Part shown: positions 34,587 to 40,926 of the stretch, piece after piece
Numbering within the stretch: position 1 is the stretch's first letter
Layout: each line of letters starts with the position of its first letter
DNA from: JBKHYJ01 sp046565505
GTDB lineage: Bacteria > Acidobacteriota > Blastocatellia > UBA7656
Length of the DNA: 64,000 nt
NCBI GenBank assembly: GCA_046565505.1
Contig: JBKHYJ010000107.1
Span: 1-64,000 of the forward strand
Direction of reading: 5' to 3'
Translations under genes and position numbers: made by a program
The notes under the pieces: generated by a model
The model's input: the letters and a program-made list of their open reading frames with translations, nothing else
Told to the model about the DNA's origin: nothing
The model's database searches: none

Positions 34587-35654
34587 TCAGTAACCGTCAA
34601 CTTCGATGACAGCTTCAGCAAACTCCCGCGGCGCTTCCTGCGGCAGGTTGTGCCCGACGCCGCCCTTGATGACTCGATGTGTGTACTTGGCTGAGAACTT
34701 CCTGGCGTAGGAGCCGGCGTCCGGGTGTGGCGCGCCGTTGGCGTCGCCTTCAAGGGTGATGGAGGGCACGGTGATGACCGGGCCTCCGGCGAGCCGCTTC
34801 TCAAGCGCGTCATACTTCGACTCGCCTGCGGCCAGGCCGAGCCGCCAGCGGTAGTTGTGAATCACAATGCTCACGTGGTCCGGGTTGTCGAACGCCGCCG
34901 CCGTGCGCTCGAACGCCGCCTCATCGAAGTTCCATTTCGGCGAAGCGAGCTGCCAGATGAGCTTATTAAAATCACGCCGGTGCCTTTCATAGCCGAGCTT
35001 GCCGCGGTCGGTCGCAAAATAGAATTGGTACCACCATTCGAGTTCGGCCTTCGGCGGCAATGGCACCTTGTTGGCTTCGGGGCTGCCGATCAGATAGCCG
35101 CTCACGGAGACGAGCGCCTTCGAGCGCTCAGGCCACAGCGCCGCTATGATATTGGCCGTCCGCGCTCCCCAATCGAAACCGCCGATGACGGCCTTCCCGA
35201 TCTTGAGCGCATCCATTAAAGCGATGATGTCGAGGGCCACGGCCGATTGCTGGCCGTTGCGGAAGGTTTCGCTGGAAAGAAAGCGCGTCGGGCCATAACC
35301 GCGCAGGTACGGGACGATCACGCGGTAGCCGGCGGATGCCAATAGAGGGGCGACATCGACAAAGCTGTGAATGTCGTAGGGCCAGCCGTGCAGCAGGATT
35401 ACCGCGGGGCCAGAGGCCGGGCCCGCTTCGGCATATCCGACGTTCAGGAGGCCGGCGTCGATCTGCTTCAGTGCGCCAAATGAGGCGGGCGTCCGCGGCT
35501 CGGTTGTATGCGGATCTGCCGGTTTGGTCTCTCTGGACTGTGCTTGCGCAGAACCAATTAGGCCGAGCCGTGCTGCGGCAACCGTCACGCCCCCCGCGAC
35601 AAGAAAGTGGCGCCGGCCGTGATTGATTTCTTCTGACGCCTTAGTGATATCCAC
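34587..35654 (-). CDS. Tat-exported alpha/beta hydrolase (haloalkane dehalogenase/epoxide hydrolase-like)
   Basis: The 355-residue protein begins with a twin-arginine-type signal (NHGRRHFLVAGGVTVAAARL, 11-30). The hydrolase core has VILLHGWPYDIHSF for the oxyanion hole and the nucleophile elbow GGFDWGARTANII with D161, an aspartate as in dehalogenases and epoxide hydrolases. The C-terminal VIKGGVGHNLPQEAP carries the catalytic His. It is the first gene behind promoter copy d (116 bases from -10 to ATG) and is followed by the epoxide hydrolase gene after 24 bases. Confidence 0.88.
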   Translation of the reverse strand: MDITKASEEINHGRRHFLVAGGVTVAAARLGLIGSAQAQSRETKPADPHTTEPRTPASFGALKQIDAGLLNVGYAEAGPASGPAVILLHGWPYDIHSFVDVAPLLASAGYRVIVPYLRGYGPTRFLSSETFRNGQQSAVALDIIALMDALKIGKAVIGGFDWGARTANIIAALWPERSKALVSVSGYLIGSPEANKVPLPPKAELEWWYQFYFATDRGKLGYERHRRDFNKLIWQLASPKWNFDEAAFERTAAAFDNPDHVSIVIHNYRWRLGLAAGESKYDALEKRLAGGPVITVPSITLEGDANGAPHPDAGSYARKFSAKYTHRVIKGGVGHNLPQEAPREFAEAVIEVDGY

Positions 35655-35770
35655 TCGTGAAGCTCCTCGGATTGATTAGTTAGGAGGATCGTCGTAGAGA
35701 ACTCCTGCCCCGACGTGCCCGCTAATCCCCTGCCTATGTGTTGCTACCTGCATTGACATCCAACGCTCCC

Positions 35771-35828
35771 ACTATGCGGGATCGCGGCAATAGATACATC
35801 ACGAGATGGAGTGTTTTTGGATTACCAC
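35771..35828 (-). promoter_or_regulatory. Accessory-island promoter element, copy d
   Basis: GTGGTA (35828-35823), 18 bases including AATCCAAAAACACTCCA, TCGTGATGT (35804-35796), 19 bases, CATAGT (35776-35771) on the minus strand. The ATG of the Tat-exported hydrolase follows after 116 bases. The operon may run through seven genes to the truncated DUF302 gene. Confidence 0.72.
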
Positions 35829-35886
35829 TTTTGACAGCCTGCGAGATACCTCTTTCGTGGTATGCGAGAATGACAGGGCGCTGCTG
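35796..35886 (-). repeat. Ninety-base repeat unit shared with 30061-30150
   Basis: Second copy of the unit described at 30061. It contains ACATCACGAGATGGAGTG, CAGCCTGCGAGATACCTC and CGAGAATGACAG. The truncated propeller-kinase fragment upstream breaks off just before it. Confidence 0.65.
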
Positions 35887-35932
35887 CCAGACAGCGATGG
35901 AGGGGAGGTGCGGCACGACACGCGAATAAGGT

Positions 35933-37006
35933 TCAAAGAGGCGATGGAGGGGGAGGCAGGTCGTTGTAAAACGCTTCGCGGCGGGTTCCTGGCTCTTGCC
36001 AATCCTGGTCGTGGCCCTCAAGTTTGTAGCGGTAGCGGACCTTCTGCGGAATGACAAGGCTGAGCGCCGTATAGTCGATTTCGAGGTCACGCGTCAGGGG
36101 CGGTAGATCCAAATATCCTCCCGCTGAGTAGCTCTTTCGATCAGCAACGATGAGCTCAATGTGGACGGGTGGCGGGAGTTGATTCACTCCCAGGTGGGCC
36201 GGACCGATCATCTGTAAGAGGCTCTCATTGGCGAACCCTGGCTTTACGTCAATTGATCGCGATTGTTTTGGACTTAAGGAAGGATGATCCCCGTCAAATG
36301 CATCAAATACCCTCGCGTACACCTTGTCATCAGGCTTAGCACGCCACTTTTCTAACTCCGCCGCGGGAAGGGTGATGGCGCCACATTTGGCATACAGCCA
36401 TAGCGAACCGGCACCATCGTTCACCATCGTGTAAATATCATTGCGCGGCAGGCCGTTGAGCGATGCGAGCAGCCTGGAGGCACCCTCTTTCCAGCGTAAG
36501 AGACCGCCTTGAGTCGCCGCCAAAATTGAACCGTCCGATTCGGCCGCCAGGGCCCGGGTCCCGGATTTTGATCCTTCAAGTGCGGGGAAAGTCTCCATCC
36601 GACCATTTCGGTATCGCACCAGATCGCCATTCGTGAGACCCAGCCAAATACCGCCCGCTGTATCGAAGGCCAGCTTGAGTGCCGTGGCGATTTGCGGCAG
36701 CTCGATGCTCTCACGGACTTGTAGGTTCTCAGTGCGATCCAGCCTCGTCCCGATTCCTCCTCTGGAATCCTCGACATCAGTTCGGCCGACCCACATCGTG
36801 CCGTTATGATCTTCTATAATCGAGTTGGCTATTCACCCGAGTGAGGGCAGATTAAGCAGGTCTCCGACCTTCCACCGTGCGAACCCTTTCGGCGTGCCGA
36901 CCCACAAGCTGCCGTCGCCCGCGCCCAGACCGGAGACGATCCGCGAATCCGGCAGGCGTTGGCCTTCGGGGCCTTCCCGCGGGACGAACCGCGCTCCCCA
37001 GCGGAC
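35933..37006 (-). pseudogene. Internal fragment of a propeller (Reg_prop/Y_Y_Y) sensor kinase
   Basis: Reading from about 37004 the frame encodes RWGARFVPREGPEGQRLPD and GDGSLWVGTPKGFARWK, a Reg_prop blade. It then meets an in-frame TGA (LPSLG-stop-IANSIIED) at about 36834-36832. It continues open from there with further blades (GGIWLGLTNGDLVRYRNG, GSILAATQGGLLRWKEG) and a Y_Y_Y domain start up to HDQDWQEPGTRREAFYNDLP. The expected Y_Y_Y end, membrane helix and kinase domains are missing. The N-terminal part is also missing, since the fragment abuts the stop of the kinase gene at 37007. It is a double-ended truncation with a nonsense codon. Confidence 0.82.
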
Positions 37007-38239
37007 CTATCTGTCAGGCGAGCTTAACCAGCTTCTACAAGAGGGCTGCCTCGGGAATGCAACATGGCCCGGGACGGACAACTCAACCTCTGTTCCGATG
37101 TCGGCACGGCTGCGCACTCTAAGCTGCGCACATATTCTTTCCGCGCGCGCGCGCATACCCGAAACCCCGAGGAGGTCCTCACGTCCTGACCGTAATTCTT
37201 GCGGCTCAATTGAGTCAACGTCATGGCGTATGACAATGCGCAATTGCTTTGTCTTATATTCCACCTGCACTTCAATGCGCCTGGCATGTGTGTGCCGAAA
37301 AGCGTTCAATAACACTTCGCGGCCGATGCGGTAGGCTTCATCCCGGATGATCGGGTGCACGGGTTTGGGCTGGCCTTTAACCGAGACCTTGAAATCGATT
37401 TGCTCCTCGTCCGCAAATTCCTGCCCGATCTGGGAAAATGCCTGTTCGACATTAAGAGAGTCACTCTGAGCAGACGACCGGAGGCGTTGGAGAGCTTCGT
37501 GGCCTTCTGCAACAACTTTGCCCATGACCTGTAGGACATGGACTAGCGATGGCTTTGCTGTCAAATCTTCAGGCAAACGATCAACGGCAATGTTGAGCTG
37601 CATGGAAGCACTGATGACGCCCTGCAAAAGTGTGTCGTGAAGCTCCTCCGCGACTCGCGTCCGCTCCGCGAGACGTTCTTCAAAGCGAAGATTCAACTGC
37701 CTGCTCGACTGCTTCAGCCGGTAATTATAGAACGCCAGTAATGCCGACATGGAAGCGAGTATACATAAAAGTAGAAACCACCACCTCCGCCAGAACACCT
37801 CCTCGCCTTTCACACGGGCGACGGCGACCACCGCGCCGCCTGCACCTGGCAGAGCAGCAGTTACGGGAGCAGGCTGATACCCGGGCTCGACGAGCAGGGC
37901 GGCGTACTCAGTTCCCAGGTGCGTAACACTCCTCCATCTTGAATCGACTTGAATTTGTGTGAAGGTCTGGTCGGTGAAGGGCTGTATATACCAGTCTCCA
38001 CTTCGGGCGAATAGAACAACCTGTAGATTGGCGTGATCCCCAATGACACGCCCTTCAATGACATCAAGTTTATCAGGACCACCTTCGTCCGCCGGTGGAA
38101 CTCTGCTAAATTCGATGTAAGGCCCTGTATCGGTGTGCGGCACCCGGCAACCACTGAGTACCATAATACTGATAGCCAGTAATAGAACGATTTTACACGT
38201 GATATTGCTGGCGATTATGTTGTTCAATTCTCGATTCAA
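37007..38239 (-). CDS. Orphan sensor histidine kinase with lipobox sensor domain, lid motif lost
   Basis: The 410-residue kinase copies the architecture of the one at 19099: lipobox VLSGC (Cys31), outer domain 40-145 with DVIEGRVIGDHANLQVVLFA and THLGTEYAALLVEPGY, a membrane helix, and H201 in EELHDTLLQGVISAS. The N-box LLNAFRHTHA is kept, but the lid motif, which should read DxGxG, is HDVDSIEP. ATP binding is therefore doubtful. The C terminus stops early (PRQPSCRSWLSSPDR), and no response regulator follows. A fragment of another kinase follows instead. I infer that a deletion removed the partner regulator. Element g lies upstream. Confidence 0.87.
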   Translation of the reverse strand: MNRELNNIIASNITCKIVLLLAISIMVLSGCRVPHTDTGPYIEFSRVPPADEGGPDKLDVIEGRVIGDHANLQVVLFARSGDWYIQPFTDQTFTQIQVDSRWRSVTHLGTEYAALLVEPGYQPAPVTAALPGAGGAVVAVARVKGEEVFWRRWWFLLLCILASMSALLAFYNYRLKQSSRQLNLRFEERLAERTRVAEELHDTLLQGVISASMQLNIAVDRLPEDLTAKPSLVHVLQVMGKVVAEGHEALQRLRSSAQSDSLNVEQAFSQIGQEFADEEQIDFKVSVKGQPKPVHPIIRDEAYRIGREVLLNAFRHTHARRIEVQVEYKTKQLRIVIRHDVDSIEPQELRSGREDLLGVSGMRARAERICAQLRVRSRADIGTEVELSVPGHVAFPRQPSCRSWLSSPDR

Positions 38240-38450
38240 TGCCGGGTTCTCAAAAGGAGCGCAGATGTCATATTGACTGGAAAGTCAGAAAAGACATGTG
38301 GGGCATGCTACTGCGGCTTAACTTCAAGCAACAGCCTACAAGGTGATGCGGCGTGCCTCAATAGTTTGGTGTACCCGGTCACGCAGAGACCTAAGGCCTC
38401 ATCCTCCTACGCTCCTTCAAACTATCCAATCGCTTTTCCACATCCTACAG

Positions 38451-38513
38451 TGTAGAGGCATGGCCGGAAGCGCACATCCCTCTGAAAGGGAATCTTGTTA
38501 TACCACTTTTGTA
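38451..38513 (-). promoter_or_regulatory. Accessory-island promoter element, copy g
   Basis: On the minus strand a TACAAAAGTG dyad-like box (38513-38504) is continued by GTATAACAAGATTCCC. AGGGATGTGCGCTT and a TCTACA -10-like box (38456-38451) follow. The dyad-to-(-10) distance is 47 bases against 52 in copies e and f. The kinase ATG at 38239 lies about 210 bases downstream. No other gene was found in 38240-38450. Confidence 0.5.
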
Positions 38514-38543
38514 TTATTCCTTCGATTAAGCGCTGCCCGCCGG

Positions 38544-38756
38544 TTACTGATGCCGCACGTCTGTTTGTGGGCGGCTTCTGGACTGCGACGGGCCTCCCCA
38601 CTCATTACCCTTAACTAACTCCCGTATAATGCTAACCTGAGAAGTGATGAGGGCGTTGCCGGTTGTCGGATCAGCAAGCGCCCCGGCTGAACTGCTGCCG
38701 ACCCCGCTGACATGTCTTTTTACGAGGACGCCACTGTCGGCATAGTAGCCGGCCAC
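38544..38756 (-). pseudogene. N-terminal remnant of a PIN-domain (VapC-like) toxin gene
   Basis: The frame begins AGYYADSGVLVKRHVSGVGS and ALADPTTGNALITSQVSI. This matches the start of VapC-type PIN ribonucleases, with the first acidic residue in YYADS-VLVKRHV. Family identity ends near 38610, and the rest of the frame is unrelated. A complete PIN domain needs about 130 residues. No antitoxin gene could be recognised upstream. The break lies about 30-100 bases from promoter element g, so this may be another gene cut during a rearrangement of the island. Confidence 0.5.
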
Positions 38757-38964
38757 CGGCGACCGTCTCGGTCCTCGCTGATCAATTCATAAACTGGCCC
38801 AGCGACCGAGAACAATCGGGCTAATTCCTCGCGCCGCTATGGAGGGAAAACGAAAACACTTAGAGCCGCAAGCTAAACTGAGAAGAGATGAATTCGGCGT
38901 GAGACTGAAGCAGCGGCTTAACAGGCCGCCGGAGGTAGAAAAGAATGAAATAATAAAATTACGG

Positions 38965-38994
38965 AAGGGCAACCCTCGCGAGAGGATTGCCCTT
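38965..38994 (-). terminator. Terminator hairpin downstream of tRNA-Ser
   Basis: A stem AAGGGCAA/TTGCCCTT with an inner CCTC/GAGG extension and a TCGC loop lies 22 bases beyond the tRNA 3-prime end on the minus strand. The sequence after it (CCGTAATTTTATT) is T-rich. It fits a rho-independent terminator of the tRNA gene. Confidence 0.75.
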
Positions 38995-39015
38995 TGTGCT
39001 AAAACAAAATTGAAG

Positions 39016-39105
39016 CGGAGAAGGAGGGATTCGAACCCTCGATAGGCCTTTACAGCCTATAGCGGTTTAGCAAACCGCCGCCCTCAGCCACTAGGCGACT
39101 TCTCC
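39016..39105 (-). tRNA. tRNA-Ser (anticodon GCU)
   Basis: The minus strand folds as a class II tRNA of 90 bases. The acceptor is GGAGAAG pairing with CTTCTCC plus discriminator G. The D arm has GCCTAGTGGCTGAGGGC, and the anticodon stem-loop CGGTTTGCTAAACCG gives anticodon GCT. A long variable arm (GGCTGTAAAGGCC region) and the T arm GAGGGTTCGAATCCCTC complete it. The long variable arm and anticodon GCU identify a serine tRNA reading AGC/AGU. The CCA end is not encoded. Confidence 0.95.
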
Positions 39106-39199
39106 GTCACGAAACAGGAATGAAGTATACCGGAACGCCTCTTGGCCTATCAAGCTTGGCCGGGCCGCCCGCCGCCAAATATCCCCAATCAGTCGAGAG

Positions 39200-40804
39200 T
39201 CAATCTCCTTCGTTCTCTTCTTCCTGCCGCTCGGGCCGAGGCTCGTCCGGCCCGCGGAGCCTTAGCACAGTCGTGTGCGAATCTTTGTAGACGGTCTCGA
39301 AATCGCCGCTCCTTTGGGCGTTGTCTAAGAAATCAGTGTGCCCGTTGTCTGTAAAGACATACTCCGCGCCGAACCTCTCGCGTATGAGCGGGGCCGGGTT
39401 GTCTTCTTCCCCGAGCGTGATGCGCGCGTAGAGGTCCCATAAGTCTTTGTCGCGGTCGTAGAGGTAGCTCGGGTCAAGCCCCACTATGTATACGCTGTCA
39501 GGGTTGTAGTAGAACAGCATCGGGAAGTCATCCCAGTCCGTGTTGAAAACCATCGTGCCGGGCGGCGTGTGCCCGGCGATCCACTCGGACGCGCCCCTGT
39601 AGTCGTAGGGGTCCGCCTCGCTCTTAACGTCTGCATGCGCCTGCAAGACCGTTCCGGCCATCGCCCACAGCGCGGCGACGGTGATGATGGCCGTCGCTAT
39701 GGCGGCGATGACCCTGTCTCGCGTTTCGGCGACCCACGACCAATCTATTCGCTCGAACTTGGAATTGAAGGTGAACGCGGCGAATACAACCGCGAAAGGC
39801 GGCCAGTACTCGATGAAGCGCCGGGACTTCAAAGCCATCAGCAACAGCATCACGGAAACGATCAGGAAGAAGAGCGGCTTCGCGTCGCGCGCGCGGGTTT
39901 TAAAGTCGAACGCCAGCAACCCGGCGAAGTAGATCACGCATGCCAGGGCGCTGCTTACGAACATTATCCAGGTCTCGTACGGATACCACTCCACCCCTAC
40001 GTCCACGGCGTAGCCGGAAGTCGTGTTGATCTTCATCAGGACATGCTGGTAGAGCAGCGAAAGATTCTTCGGGAAGTATGGGTTGATCAGCAGCCCCGCG
40101 AATACCCCCGACGCCGAAGCGAGCGCAGCCCATAAATCAATTCGCCTCTCCGCCAGGTAGGTCGCGGTCGTGTAGGCGAGCGCGAACGCGAGTATCAGAG
40201 GGAAGAGGCTGTAAAACCAGACGAACGTGAATGAAAGCAGCGCGAGCGGTATATGCTTGCGCTTCAGGATCAGGTACGCGCCCAGCCCCAGCAGCGCCAG
40301 AGACAACGCGGGCGCGCGCGTCATCGACATGCGGTAAAGGAAAGGCTCCGAGCTTGCCACGAGCGGAGCCAGCCACAGCCACCTGTGCCGCACGTCGTAA
40401 GCCACGAACAGTGCGAACAGCGACAGCAGGCCGAGGCTCGAAAAGATTACGGCGGCGAGCTTCGCCCCCACCCTGAGATCGCCGAAGGTGAACGGCGTAA
40501 GAAACAGGTGGAAGAGATAATGGTGGTCTACGTACTGCTCCTCGTTGAGCGTCGTCAGCGGGAGCGCCTTGAAAGGGGGCAGGTGCGGGAAGGACTCGCG
40601 CAGCATCTTGCTCCACCTTATGTGGTAGTAGCCATCGTTATCCAGTATGGCCGGGCCGCCCCATTCGATCCACCCCATCACGGCCGCGATCAGCGCAAAC
40701 GCGGCGACGAGCTGAACGGGTTTCGGCGCGACCGCCCGCGCGAGGCGGGAGCGCCGGCCGTCGCCTTGAGCCGTGGATAATGTCTCTTCCCTTGCTTCTA
40801 TCAT
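39200..40804 (-). CDS. Multi-pass GT-C-like membrane protein (STT3/AglB-like N terminus)
   Basis: The 534-residue protein has about ten to eleven membrane helices. A first large outer loop contains ILDNDGYYHIRWSKMLRESF, the D-x-YYH pattern of oligosaccharyltransferase STT3/AglB and related GT-C glycosyltransferases. A soluble C-terminal domain follows (about 400-534, GTMVFNTDWDDFPMLFYYNP). Such enzymes use lipid-linked sugars outside the membrane. The WWDYG motif of true STT3 is not visible, so the acceptor and reaction are uncertain. The gene is alone between the tRNA and a large membrane protein gene. Confidence 0.72.
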   Translation of the reverse strand: MIEAREETLSTAQGDGRRSRLARAVAPKPVQLVAAFALIAAVMGWIEWGGPAILDNDGYYHIRWSKMLRESFPHLPPFKALPLTTLNEEQYVDHHYLFHLFLTPFTFGDLRVGAKLAAVIFSSLGLLSLFALFVAYDVRHRWLWLAPLVASSEPFLYRMSMTRAPALSLALLGLGAYLILKRKHIPLALLSFTFVWFYSLFPLILAFALAYTTATYLAERRIDLWAALASASGVFAGLLINPYFPKNLSLLYQHVLMKINTTSGYAVDVGVEWYPYETWIMFVSSALACVIYFAGLLAFDFKTRARDAKPLFFLIVSVMLLLMALKSRRFIEYWPPFAVVFAAFTFNSKFERIDWSWVAETRDRVIAAIATAIITVAALWAMAGTVLQAHADVKSEADPYDYRGASEWIAGHTPPGTMVFNTDWDDFPMLFYYNPDSVYIVGLDPSYLYDRDKDLWDLYARITLGEEDNPAPLIRERFGAEYVFTDNGHTDFLDNAQRSGDFETVYKDSHTTVLRLRGPDEPRPERQEEENEGD

Positions 40805-40926
40805 GCTGTATAGAGCCAGCAGTCGCCCCCGCAGCCGGGGCTATCGGGCGCTCGGCGCACGGCCGCGATGAACGTCGGGTGTGCCCGTCTCACGGCACCG
40901 TTTCGCGATTCGGGCACGTACATGCC

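Noticed and set aside
17000..39000. Integron or transposon origin of the accessory island
   Set aside because: No integrase, attC-like hairpin series, terminal inverted repeats or transposase were seen. The repeats found are promoter-like and in one orientation.
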